From positions 1 through 38,493 of the forward strand of contig FMBT01000604.1 of the NCBI GenBank assembly GCA_900095095.1: DNA of 38,493 nucleotides. The letters run 5' to 3'. Both the position numbers and the translations under genes were made by a program. The DNA is from Fragilariopsis cylindrus CCMP1102. Lineage: Eukaryota > Bacillariophyta > Bacillariophyceae > Bacillariales > Bacillariaceae. How positions within the stretch are numbered: the first letter of the stretch is position 1; each line of letters starts with the position of its first letter. The notes below the pieces were generated by a model, which was not told where the DNA came from, made no database searches, and saw only the letters and a list, made by a program, of their open reading frames with translations. Shown here piece by piece: positions 22,018-31,971 of this stretch.

Positions 22018-22620
22018 GGATGATGGCAACATAGGACTTGGTATGGTCACAGTGAAAACTGCTACAACATTCTTTGTTTCTTCTGGTGCATGCCCATATG
22101 GTGAGCATTATTAGAAGTCAACACTATTTACACTTTACATTTCTGTGCAACTACCTCTCTAACACACTTACTATTTACATATCTTAATGTGTTTTTTTCT
22201 GATTACATCTGTTTAAACACACAGTCACAGTTACATTCCTCTCCTATTTTTGCTGGTATTTTTAATTTGTGTCCTTTTCAACTTGGTGATGGTTGGTAAT
22301 AATTCTAACAATGCTGTTGGTAAAAGTTGTCCCTCGACTTTGTCCCCTGTAAATGAGACCTGTCCAGCTGTAAATTCTATTGCAAAAGTGTACCTGACAG
22401 ATAATGGGTCTCTTGGGGTGGGAATATCACGACAGCAGATACAATTTTTGTCTCGACATTAGACTCTGGCTCCGGGTTCAACTTCAGTTCTTATAATCTC
22501 AAGGAGGTATCAATCATTGTTTCTAATTCGGATCCCAAATCAATAATCACCAGCAAAAATCTATCTACTTCCTGTCCTGGACCTTGGATGATTGGTTCTA
22601 CAGATTGCTTCTGGCTTTAA
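22018..22620 (+). pseudogene. Repeat-type protein remnant, frame-broken
   Basis: An open stretch near 22018-22100 reads DDGNIGLGMVTVKTATTFFV and ends at a donor-like GTGAGC. A second (22250-22462, then another frame to TAA at 22620) reads KVYLTDNGSLGVG, then, after a one-base shift in a G-rich tract near 22417, NITTADTIFVSTLDSGSGFN and later LSTSCPGPWMIGSTDCFWL. The two parts look like copies of one unit: T-D-x-G-x-(I/L)-G-x-G, then T..T..FVS. Six Cys are scattered in the second part. I do not recognise the family. The opposite strand also has open stretches here, so orientation is inferred only from the repeat match. Confidence 0.3.
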
Positions 22621-23327
22621 ATTGGATGAATAGATGTAGTTTCTGGTTAATCACAAAATTTTGATGCAGATAAGAAATTCTTTGGTTTATGAATCAATGG
22701 AAGGGTTGGGTAAGTAAATGATTAATTAAAATAAAGGACGGACGACAAATGTATCAAAGAAAAAATGAATCATCAACTTGCCAACAATGATCTCATTAAC
22801 CCATAAGTGGTCTCGGAACTATGGGAACTAAAGGATTTCGAGGTTTATGCAAAGTGCTTCTTGGTAAACCGGTCGACCTTGAAGAGATACAATGCACTAC
22901 AAATAAAGTAAAACGAAAATATGAGTACAGTAGTGTGAAGATAATAACAGGTTGAGTATACTGCTGACTGCTTAATACTTCTTATTTATTTATTGTTAAC
23001 AGTTATGTGTTCGGTCGGTGCAATCATACCATACCGTACCGTAGCTACAAACAAACAAAACACAAAAGCTTGCTAAGTTCGCATTCTATATTTGAAATCT
23101 ATAATGTGTATTTATTTTTATTACTTTATCTTTAATCTGAAAAGAATGCAATTGAGAGAACCATTCCTCGTCCGTCTTTTCATTATTGCCACCATACTAT
23201 TCGTTGCATTCATTCTCCTTCGTTTTCCGATCATTATTCCGTCCTCTCCTCTTCTTTTCTATTTTCCTTCCTCATCCGTTATATCTTAAAATACTTACTA
23301 CTTTAATTTACGTTCACTTGGATTAAA
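22621..23327. other. Intergenic, one weak small ORF
   Basis: A short protein-like plus-strand tract (SELWELKDFEVYAKCFLV) lies near 22813-22866 without a start or a clean frame. A 47-codon frame from ATG 23146 to 23289 encodes a hydrophobic segment (RLFIIATILFVAFILL) and could be a tiny membrane protein, but nothing else supports it. CCATACCGTACCGTA at 23028-23042 repeats the CCGTA word. Confidence 0.35.
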
Positions 23328-24161
23328 TTAATTAATACCTAAAAGTAAATCATCATCAAGATCAAGACCGTCAATAAATGTTGCATCAAAATCAACAGTT
23401 GGTACGTTTGTTGGATATGCACTTGGTGAAAATGTTGGTGTTTTAGTAAATGGCATCGTTGGTGAAAATGATGGTGCCGCCGAATCATTTTCTTCAAGTA
23501 GACCATCAATATCATTTATTGGTACAGTAGTGAAAGCATTACCATAATTATGATCTAAAATAGGATCAATTGTTGGACTAATTGTTCCACCACCACCTCC
23601 ACCACCACCTCCACCACCACCACCTTGATTCATTGAAATTAATGTTGGTGATGCTGTTGTTGGTGAGATCGTTGGATATGCAGAAGGTGATGGTGTTGGT
23701 GGCTCTGTAATAGCAATTGTTGGTGAAATTGTTGATGATACAGTTGCATCCATTTCTTCTGTTGGGAATTCCGTTAGAAATAATTCTAGAAGTGATTCAG
23801 TGGGTGAATCAGTAATTTCAATTTCACCTTTTAAACATTTTTCACATGCAGGACGACATACTTCATATAGATATTGTTCACCATTAGGACCATTAGGATG
23901 GTCATTATCACACTTTCCCATCTTTGCAATTTGTTTACAACTTAATAAAAGATCATCTGTTTCAATTCTTTCTCGTGTATTTCTACATTCAAGTAGATCT
24001 ATTTTATCGCCACTTTCAGCATCGCTACTTTCATCGAAACTTATCTCATCGGCACTTTCAAGGTATCGTGTCGTCCCACGAATACCTCCTCCAATCACAG
24101 GATCGGCGATACTAAGAATCGTCGTAACTGCTATGACGCTGACCGCAAAAGAGAACTTCAT
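23328..24161 (-). CDS. Secreted protein with one ShK-like cysteine domain and S/P/T-rich tail
   Basis: A 277-residue intact frame. Residues 1-24 are a signal peptide (FAVSVIAVTTILSIADPVIG). An acidic E/S/D-rich propeptide-like stretch follows. Six cysteines at 59, 75, 84, 102, 106 and 109 (C-x15-C-x8-C-x17-C-x3-C-x2-C, closing as CRPACEKC) fit a ShK-like fold, which pairs six Cys in three disulfides. The rest is a tail of SPT, PTxSPS and SAYPT units with an uninterrupted run of 13 glycines near 180-192. ShK-like domains are common extracellular modules in algae, often next to proteases or lectins, and the name does not imply a toxin here. S/P/T tails of this kind usually suggest O-glycosylated wall or surface proteins; that role is inferred. 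It shares its architecture with the three-repeat protein at 30214-31971. Confidence 0.78.
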   Translation of the reverse strand: MKFSFAVSVIAVTTILSIADPVIGGGIRGTTRYLESADEISFDESSDAESGDKIDLLECRNTRERIETDDLLLSCKQIAKMGKCDNDHPNGPNGEQYLYEVCRPACEKCLKGEIEITDSPTESLLELFLTEFPTEEMDATVSSTISPTIAITEPPTPSPSAYPTISPTTASPTLISMNQGGGGGGGGGGGGGTISPTIDPILDHNYGNAFTTVPINDIDGLLEENDSAAPSFSPTMPFTKTPTFSPSAYPTNVPTVDFDATFIDGLDLDDDLLLGIN

Positions 24162-25018
24162 ATTGTTGTTTTGATTTGATTTAATTAGTTTCGTTTTGCT
24201 ATTGTCGTTGTTTGTTACAGAGTGTAGTTTCTTATTGTATGCTTGTAGATGAGAAATATAACGTTATGATATGAATTCAGGTAATTTATAGTAAAAGTTT
24301 GTGTTGTGCCTGCTCAACAAAGAGAATAATAACGTAAAAAAAAAATAGCCTATGACGATGCAGTATCACTACACTACTAGTACGTCTAAGAGGCCCAAGT
24401 GATTTTTAATGGAGAAACAAAAAAGGAACTGTTATAAGTACTAAAAGCGATCGTGCACTATGCTTCGTGGGTTGGAGTGTGTGTTGCCTAATCGTGAACA
24501 ATGACTTTTGATCGCAAAACGTACGACTTGTATGTTGTTTCTCCCATAAATAAAAAGATATGATATTTTTATCTGATAAGCCTTTTTTTCCCGATCATTG
24601 AACGAAATTCTCCAAGCACAATAATCTGCGTCTAATAGGTAAATATCAAACATTCCTATTGCATTTTCTTAAAAGATAAAAATGACCCATCTGTATCAAT
24701 AAGAACGCATGGAAAACAAAAACTTTTATTTCCTATCATTGAAATGAAATTCTCTGACCCTACAAGGAGGGGAAGGAGTAATTTTATTTATGAATGAACG
24801 AATGAATGGAAAAATCGAATCGAATGAATCGAATGAATCGAATCCCGTCAAATATTTATTTCTGCCGTTACAATATATATTATGTATCGATCTTTTATTC
24901 TGTATACATACACATGGTATGTGTTGTATTTTTTACGGTATATCAAAGTGGGAAAGAAACTAACGCAATCCCTGACTTCGTTGTCGACGACGAAGTATCC
25001 CTTCATTACTATTTGCGG

Positions 25019-25057
<39 letters not shown>

Positions 25058-25120
25058 TACAGTGCAGAATACTGCATCAAACAATTTTTTTGACGGTTGG
25101 ATCGAAGACGAAGAAAAATA
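24162..25120. other. Divergent intergenic region with GGCAAC repeat and short upstream frames
   Basis: Contains the upstream regions of the minus-strand ShK-like gene and the plus-strand Cys-rich gene. TGAATCGAA units occur at 24818-24844. An upstream frame from ATG 24882 (79 codons, running through the GGCAAC repeat as GN repeats) ends exactly at the start codon of the next gene. Nothing else stands out. Confidence 0.45.
25019..25057. repeat. (GGCAAC)n hexanucleotide repeat
   Basis: Six GGCAAC units ending about 65 bp upstream of the ATG at 25121. It keeps a frame in every phase (GN, AT or QR repeats), so the open frames across it are not evidence of coding. Confidence 0.9.
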
Positions 25121-25609
25121 ATGACTGGACTGACATCGACGGTTGCGCGGTTGCTCCTATTTGGGATGGTCCTTATGGATATCGGTGTGGACAAAACCTT
25201 TGGATGGATTGCCGGGCTTCAAATCGGTCCATCCAATGACACTAGTCACAATTTGCTTGGAAACTGTCACCGTCCCAAATACGGTGCGAGATCTGGTAGT
25301 CGTTCGTCCTCGTCACCGCCACATTCACCATCCTCGTCGACCCTCTTTGCGACCTGCCGCATCTGCCACGGGTCCTACGATCCGCTCTTCAACAAGGCAT
25401 CCCAGGAAGCCTCCGGGGCGAGGTCCCCGCGGAAATCCGACTGGGAGGAGGAGGAGGACTACGGCGAAGACGGCAAGCATCTGAAGGGCGGCATCAAGAA
25501 GAAGTCCATCGACAATTCCCAGCTCGTGTACACCTACAACTGCTGCGGGGGAGGCCCGGAGTCGGAGGGGTGCACCAAGGACAAATGCAAGTCCTTCGAC
25601 GATCCATAG
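25121..25609 (+). CDS. Small secretory-pathway Cys-rich (putative zinc-binding) protein
   Basis: A 162-residue frame. I take ATG 25121 because it directly precedes a signal-like segment (TVARLLLFGMVLMDIGV); the frame is open 24 bp further up but without an ATG. A proline/serine linker follows, then C79-R-I-C82-H83-G, an acidic/basic middle, and NCCGGGPESEGCTKDKC (C141, C142, C151, C155). The C-x2-C-H-G plus CCGG..GC arrangement resembles zinc-chelating modules such as CHORD (W-x-CC..GC), but spacing differs and the closing His is a Cys here, so it is only a likeness. The coding part from about 25260 is visibly richer in G and C (many CGTCC, GGAGGAGG, GCGG words) than any neighbour. Function unknown; secretion or membrane anchoring is inferred from the N-terminus. 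Confidence 0.6.
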   Translation: MTGLTSTVARLLLFGMVLMDIGVDKTFGWIAGLQIGPSNDTSHNLLGNCHRPKYGARSGSRSSSSPPHSPSSSTLFATCRICHGSYDPLFNKASQEASGARSPRKSDWEEEEDYGEDGKHLKGGIKKKSIDNSQLVYTYNCCGGGPESEGCTKDKCKSFDDP

Positions 25610-25984
25610 TGCTATACTGTACGCGTAGTCCAAATACAATGGAATGGAATGGAAGGAACGACGGGAGCCCATTTGAGTGTTGGGCAACTTTTTTTAAATA
25701 CACGAATACACAAGTAAGAAACGGACGACCAACGATTTGCTGGTGTACATCGAACATAATGACGCAGATCAAAAGCAGAAACGTCGAGAATGAAACGAAA
25801 TAAATATAATGACTTTTTGATATATGTATTTATTCTGTAGGTCCTATTCAATACACACTTCCCATACAAAACTATTAGGACTAATCGTATAAGATATTAT
25901 AGTAATGATAATATGCATATTATTACTGACGCTCTGTATTGATGCAAATTTTGCTTTTTTTTTCATTCTTTTATCTTATTTTAT
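25610..25984. other. Short convergent spacer
   Basis: Separates the plus-strand Cys-rich gene from the 3' end of the minus-strand helical-protein gene. Open frames here on both strands are low in information and I see no gene. Confidence 0.5.
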
Positions 25985-27652
25985 TTACTTTTTAAATAAT
26001 GAACCAAATTTCTTCAGACCTTCTCCAATACCTTTTAAATCATCAACATCTAAATCACTAGCAATACTAGATGCTAAATTTTTCATCCCACCAGGTTTTA
26101 CAATATCACTCAATCGTCCTAGAGAACCACTAGAACCATCAGAACCACCTTTACTCTTGGAACGAATTGTTTTTAATAGTTCAATATTAGCACGAACTAA
26201 TTGTAATATACTTTCAATAAATACTTTCATTTGTTTGCCGGCAGTACGTATATGAAATAATTCTAGTATATGTGCAGAGGCAACCTCCAAATCCCAGGAA
26301 CCATTTTGAAATGAATCAATTGCAGTTAATGATGATTCTGCAAATCCACGTGATGTTGTGATCATTTCACCACACATACCAATCTTATCATTAATTCCGA
26401 CAAATCCTTCTAAACTATGGGAAATTACTGTTAATGCATTCGCATCCTCAATCTGATTACGTAGCTCATCTAATTCACGTACATCGTTGCCAACATCAAC
26501 CTTCTTTACAGTAGTAGTACGAGCACTACGAGTTGTTGTTGTAGTACCATCATCACCAATAACTCCACCTCTCGATTTCTTATTGACCTCCTTTTCGTCA
26601 TCAACGAAATCGATATCGATATCGTCATCATCTTCGATAGATGTTAATTCTGGTATTAATACATCCGGCATATTACGGATTGCATCATCGACACCTTCGA
26701 TTGTCTTGATCACCTGAGATGTACACGCTGTAAACTCATCATCAATACCTGTTGCTAATTGAATACATAACATAATTTCATCCCCATCAGCTAAATCCTT
26801 GAGAGATGCAAACGCCTTGGATGCATTACTCGTACGAAATTGTAATATATTTTTTAAATGATCACATATCTCTTTTGATGTATCTATATGAGTATGAATA
26901 CGAATAGTAGCAAAAGCAACAACAACAACAAATTATATGAGTGTTTTGTTTTCGATAGGCATGTAAAAATTCGTCAACTTGGACGAAAAGTGGAAAGTAG
27001 TAAAGGAGACAAAAACAAAACGTCGAGTCGAGTCGAGTTAAGTCACAACATGACGGAAATATAGCATATATGTAAAATACGACGTACCTCGTAACAATAT
27101 AGATTTATCTTTTGATATATCACATAATCGTATTGATTCCTTTACTTGTATTAGACTATGACCTAATACATCACGTGCATTGGATAATGCACCCCAAATA
27201 GTACCTAATTTAGTGGAGGCAATTTGAAATAAGGATATAATCCATTGAATTAATAGTTGTACCTTTTCGGCAAATAATTTCATTAGTCCTGATAAACGTA
27301 AACAACGCCATGCATCTGTTGCAATTGTTTTCATTTTACTAAAAATCTTGGCAGGATTTTTGTCCTCATTGTCACCACTACCTAAATTTCTAAAACTACC
27401 GGATACCGATTCGACATCACAGGCAAAATTATTGATACTATGAAACATATTGGAGGATAATTCACCATTTTTACGTAATCCATCAAATGCAGCGGAACCA
27501 CTTTTTACTACAGTAAATAAATTCACATCTTTGATATCCTTCACTAATTTTTTCATATCATTGACAGATTGATCAATATCAGGTAATTCTGGATCACCAT
27601 TTTTTCCACCTTTACTGGATGCTTTCTTCATTTTATTTTCCACAAATGGTTC

Positions 27653-27689
<37 letters not shown>

Positions 27690-28292
27690 CAGAAAACAAA
27701 GAATACGAAATTGGGTTGAATTGATAGAATGAAGAATAGAAGGGATTAATATTGCCAAGGAGTATAGGAGTGAAGGTAATGAAACACCAAAAATAGTGTG
27801 TGTATTGGTGTGTGAATGTGAGTGGGAGAGAAATACATTTCAGAAAAGGAAAACAAAAAGATAACTCACTAGCTATTTTAGCTATATAGCTAATACCTAG
27901 TAGTAAGGAACAACAACAACAAAATACGTACCTATCGCATCCGGCAATGCATCAATACCACGTTCCATTGATAAAATCATTTCTTGTGATTTATCCACAC
28001 ATTTTAGACTTAACTCAGATAATTCACGTGCTAGATTAGTGGCTGATTGTATACGATCACCATCCATTAAATCTTGTATAATAGCAAATTTGGATGCATC
28101 CATACTACCTATACCTCTACTGCTGCTTGATTTACTAGTACTACTACCAGTGACATCATCCAGTGTTGTTTGTAATTCTTGTCCAAATTGGACCATTTCA
28201 TTTGCCTTTTCAATTGTTATACGACATAAGCCAGATGTTTCACGTGCTGTTGTATAACATTCATCACCAGCACGTTTAATACCAACGAAGTC

Positions 28293-28324
<32 letters not shown>

Positions 28325-28811
28325 CAATTTATTGTATTGTATTGAAATTATTATTTAGTTTTGCACAACACGACAATTACACAGTAGACAGGAACGAACC
28401 AACGAACGAACGAACGAACGAACAGGATCAAGTATAGTAGGAAAGAGATAGATAGAAAGAGATATAGAGAGGGTATCAAAATAGTGAGCAAAGGTCATAT
28501 CATATATGTGAGTTTAAATGTGAGATACATGCAAAGAAAAGAAGCAGACATTGCAGACGTAGTTATTATCGTCGGTACTGTATATCTATATCAGTAGATG
28601 AGGTATCGGCGCGACGGCGAAGAAGACAGACAGACATAGTTATCGTCGGTAACGTTCATCAACAAGAAACGTATAACGTCAAACTTGTACCGTACGTACC
28701 TATAATAATTGGCATGTCAAATTTATCATCAATTCTATCAATCACATCTTCCGCTGCATCCTTTATAGAATCGGCAAGATTCCCTAATTTTCCAAGAAAT
28801 TTATTCGGCAT
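25985..28811 (-). CDS. Four-exon alpha-helical protein of unknown function
   Basis: Minus-strand exons are 28700-28811, 27932-28291, 27088-27651 and 25985-26883; introns are 28292-28699, 27652-27931 and 26884-27087. All three donors are GTACGT and every junction is phase 1, giving exactly 645 codons (644 residues), which strongly supports the model. Start: MPNKFLGKLGNLADSIKDAA. There is no signal peptide or membrane span. The protein is almost wholly helical with amphipathic stretches (SIKDAAEDVIDRIDDKF, LVKDIKDVNLFTVVKSG, LFAEKVQLLIQWIISLFQIA, SSIASDLDVDDLKGIGEGLK), an acidic, low-complexity loop (SIEDDDDIDIDFVDDEKEV), and repeated use of S/T-helix-Cys patterns. It may form a helical bundle or spectrin-like array, but I recognise no family. 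Introns carry (ATT)n, (CGAA)n and (TA)n tracts. The frame is undamaged throughout, unlike genes at both ends of the window. Confidence 0.75.
27656..27687. repeat. (TA)n run in an intron
   Basis: About 16 TA units immediately intron-side of the acceptor of exon 3 of the helical-protein gene, replacing the usual polypyrimidine tract. Confidence 0.85.
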
Positions 28812-29832
28812 TTTATAGAATGATTATTATTGATTACAGTGCAATTGTACTAAAATGTGCTGTATTCTGATTATTGTATTCTTATTCTTCTGATCTTGAT
28901 AATACTGTAGATTAGATTCTATTCTCAATTTAAGTGTTGTTATTATGTTTTATGTTGTCGTGTTCGTGATTGTTTAGTGAAGATATGAAAAGATCCAATT
29001 CCAACGCGCTGTCCAGTACAGTATGGCGAGGTGCTACATGCGCTTAAATGCGCGATAGAAATCTCCCCCCGCAAAAAAGGAATACGAAATTGCCGAGAGG
29101 AAGACCATCCCCCTTTTCTTTCAAGGAAATGAAAAGGGGGGGCAAAAGGTATACCAAACTCTCCCTTCTTCATTCGTGGATGTTTTGTCGTGCTGCTTTT
29201 GCTTTTTGATATGTCGTTATGTCAAGATCCAAAAAAAGAACCAGAATGATAAGTAAAAATTGCTGTACAGCTGATGTAACACTTTCGGTGTAGCAAACAT
29301 CAATTTCCAGAGTTACCATTGCCCCTGGAGATCTATTAACGCTCTTGACCAAGCATAGCGAGTATAAGAACCTATCAAAAAATTTACTACTGATACAATT
29401 ATTAAGTCATTGTCTTTCCCATTTATTAACTGGTCATTTTGTTATTCGTCGGCAGAAAGGGATCTTGAGATATATCGTACCAATGGACATCCATCTTCAA
29501 TGAGATAAAGAGTTAAACAAGACTTGTATTGCTTACCAGAAACCGGCAAAGCAGAAGAGTAGTTTAATTATGATACTGTAGAATACCGAAGCTCTTAGTC
29601 CACTTATGTAATCGTACTTGGGATTAACAATGATGATTAAAAAAAGGCGAACAATTTTTCCAGACACTGATAGAAAAGACTGATTGTAGTCGGAATAGAA
29701 ATGTTTGTAGTACGGGGATTTTAGTACTAATATTTTTCAGCCAAAAGAAAAAGCAAAAATCACTTCAACCTTAGTTCCTATAGTCACACACATAGATTTA
29801 AGATACTAATTACGATATCTTTGTGGTTCCCC
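28812..29832. other. Divergent intergenic region
   Basis: Holds the upstream region of the minus-strand helical gene and of the plus-strand secreted gene. An 8-A and G-run-rich stretch lies at 29060-29150. Minus-strand frames at 28943-29173 and 29170-29352 lack any domain or signal and I reject them. I see nothing else. Confidence 0.45.
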
Positions 29833-29919
29833 ATGCAACTATCATCCACAATGAACGCATCCTACACCTTCATCATCATGTTGTTATTGACGCTGCATCC
29901 AGGCGTCCAGGCGAACACG
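29833..29919 (+). other. Possible upstream exon encoding a signal peptide
   Basis: Starts with ATG 29833 and encodes a 29-residue signal peptide-like segment with core TFIIMLLLTLHPGVQA, then meets a GTACGT donor at 29920 of the type used by several introns in this window. No acceptor downstream joins it in frame to the ShK-repeat gene, whose own first exon already has a signal peptide. It may be an alternative first exon, a remnant of a duplicated 5' end, or a separate tiny gene. Confidence 0.3.
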
Positions 29920-30213
29920 GTACGTAAAAGATCGTCGTCTAAGAACATCTTTAACAATAATTTCATTTCTTTGATTACGAGTTATGTTGTTCTATTGCAT
30001 TTTGGGCTACGTGATGTGGTGTTCTGACGAAACTAATCTGATAGCTTTCTTGTTCATTTTGTCTCTCCACATACGACGATACGCTACGAATCAATACAAT
30101 ACAATACGATGTGATATAATACTATATAATACCCAAATTGATCTCATCAGAGCGTCAGTAGATATCTCCATGGACGTAATTTGCTATCATCTGCGTCCGG
30201 TGTGTTCAAAGCC

Positions 30214-31971
30214 ATGCGTTTCTTCCGTTCAATATGGGTCGCTCCCTTCCTATTCGTTCAAGTCGCGACTCAGATGATCCCAGATGGGCTACTAGATTTT
30301 TTCCCCGCAGATTGCCTTGAACAGCTCGAAAACGACCTCTTACCTTGTGCTATCAGTAATCTATGCTTTAGTCTTCTCCCAACAGATGAAGAACTTGCTG
30401 CGATTCCTACCTCGGAGGAGATCGAATCGTGTGTTGATGTTGATACAGCTCTCTGCCCTATCACGACTCGCTGTCCTGCTTGCAAGGAAAAGGCCGATGA
30501 TGTCTTCAAATGCGTCATTTTAAAAAACGAGATTATTCCTCAAAACATCACCGATTTGGTTAGTGGATGCTCTCTAAGTTGTATCCCGGAGGCTGAACCA
30601 GTCGCAGCAATGACTCCATCGCCAACGGACGCACCTGCCGATGTTCCTATTGATGCACCTGTCGATGTTCCTACTGATGCACCTGTCGTCCCTCCTTCTG
30701 AGGCTCCTGAACCCGTCGAAGCTACCCCTGATGGTGGTGATGGTGGTGATGGTGATTGTGAAAATTCAGCTATATTCGGTTATGGCGGCGATACCACCAA
30801 GACATGTGATACATACGTTGCACTAAAACCTGTAAAGAGATGCAAAAAGTTACAACCTGATACTGAAAAGAAACTAAGATTCTTCTGTCCTAGAACATGT
30901 AAAAGGAAATGTCTCAATACACCGACAGCTTCTCCTACTGATCGTGGTGAATGTCAAAATTCTGCCGACTTTGGTTATGGAGGCGATGCGAAAAGGACAT
31001 GTGATGCATACGTTGCACTAAAACCCACAAAGAGATGTAGAAAGGAACAACCTGGTACGAGTGGAAAGAAATTGAAATACTTTTGTCCTGGAACATGCAA
31101 GCGGAGATGCAAAACTGATTCACCTACAGTAACTCCAACTGCTTCTCCTACTGATCGTAGTGAATGTCAAAATTCTGCCGACTTTGGTTATGGTGGCGAT
31201 GTCATAAAGACATGTGATAAATACGTTGCACTAAAACCCACAAAGAGATGTAAAAAGGAACAACCTGGTACGAGTGGAAAGAAATTGAGATACTTTTGTC
31301 CCGCAACATGCAAGAGGAGATGCAAAACTGATTCACCAAGTTCAGCACCCTCATCTTCACCATCATCTTCACCATCATCATCACCAACATTAGAACCAAC
31401 GAATGAACCAACAACATTTGAACCAACTGTAACAGGTACTGGAACAGTTACTGGAGAAAGTAGTGGTACAGGATCAATTAATAATTCATTTGATGGATCA
31501 TTTTTTGGAACAGATTCATTATCATTAGGATCGTCACCAGGATCGTCACCAGCTTCATCACCAAGTGAAACAGATCTACCGACTATTGCATCTTCAGCAC
31601 CATCATCAAGACCATCTTCATCATTCTATCCCTCTTTAGCACCAAGTTCAAGTTCGGCACCATCTTCATCATTCAATCCCTCTTCAGCACCATCATCAAA
31701 ACCATCATCATCACCGACAGCATCATCATCACCGACAGCATCATCATCAGATGAATCATCATCAGCATCACCATCACCATCAGGGTCTGCAGCACCATCA
31801 CCAAGACCATCTTCATCATCCTATCCCTCTTCAGCACCATCTTCATCACCATCTTCACCACCATCTTCATCATTCAATCCCTCTTCAGCACCATCATCAT
31901 CACCGTCATCATCACCGACAGCATCAACATCACCAACATTTCAACCCACAACATTTCAACCCACAACATAA
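30214..31971 (+). CDS. Secreted protein with three ShK-like repeats and a long Ser/Pro tail
   Basis: I start at ATG 30214 because it opens a signal peptide (MRFFRSIWVAPFLFVQVATQ); 585 residues. Mature part: a Cys-rich N-domain of about 105 residues (LPCAISNLCFSLLP, CPITTRCPACKEKADDVFKC, GCSLSC) that I do not recognise; a PTDAP/VDVPTDAP linker; three Cys repeats near residues 182-233, 247-299 and 318-370, each C-x-N-S-A-x-FGYGGD...TCD.YVALKP.KRC...FCP.TCKR.C, six Cys per unit. Repeats 2 and 3 (71-codon period) are almost identical in DNA as well as protein, so the last duplication is recent. The tail to 31971 is SSPSS/SAPSS/FNPSSAPSS repeats. The repeat spacing fits the ShK-like family seen in diatom extracellular proteins. 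Probable cell-wall or surface role by architecture; no enzyme domain. The final FQPTT units hit TAA at 31969-31971 in the middle of a repeat. Confidence 0.82.
   Translation: MRFFRSIWVAPFLFVQVATQMIPDGLLDFFPADCLEQLENDLLPCAISNLCFSLLPTDEELAAIPTSEEIESCVDVDTALCPITTRCPACKEKADDVFKCVILKNEIIPQNITDLVSGCSLSCIPEAEPVAAMTPSPTDAPADVPIDAPVDVPTDAPVVPPSEAPEPVEATPDGGDGGDGDCENSAIFGYGGDTTKTCDTYVALKPVKRCKKLQPDTEKKLRFFCPRTCKRKCLNTPTASPTDRGECQNSADFGYGGDAKRTCDAYVALKPTKRCRKEQPGTSGKKLKYFCPGTCKRRCKTDSPTVTPTASPTDRSECQNSADFGYGGDVIKTCDKYVALKPTKRCKKEQPGTSGKKLRYFCPATCKRRCKTDSPSSAPSSSPSSSPSSSPTLEPTNEPTTFEPTVTGTGTVTGESSGTGSINNSFDGSFFGTDSLSLGSSPGSSPASSPSETDLPTIASSAPSSRPSSSFYPSLAPSSSSAPSSSFNPSSAPSSKPSSSPTASSSPTASSSDESSSASPSPSGSAAPSPRPSSSSYPSSAPSSSPSSPPSSSFNPSSAPSSSPSSSPTASTSPTFQPTTFQPTT

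Noticed and set aside
24848..25194. Frames reading LP, RC or RQ repeats around 25.0 kb
   Set aside because: All pass through the (GGCAAC)n repeat, which lacks stops in every frame.
30181..30213. Start of the ShK-repeat gene at the upstream end of its open frame (30181)
   Set aside because: The first codon there is TTG-like sequence, not ATG; ATG 30214 opens a proper signal peptide.
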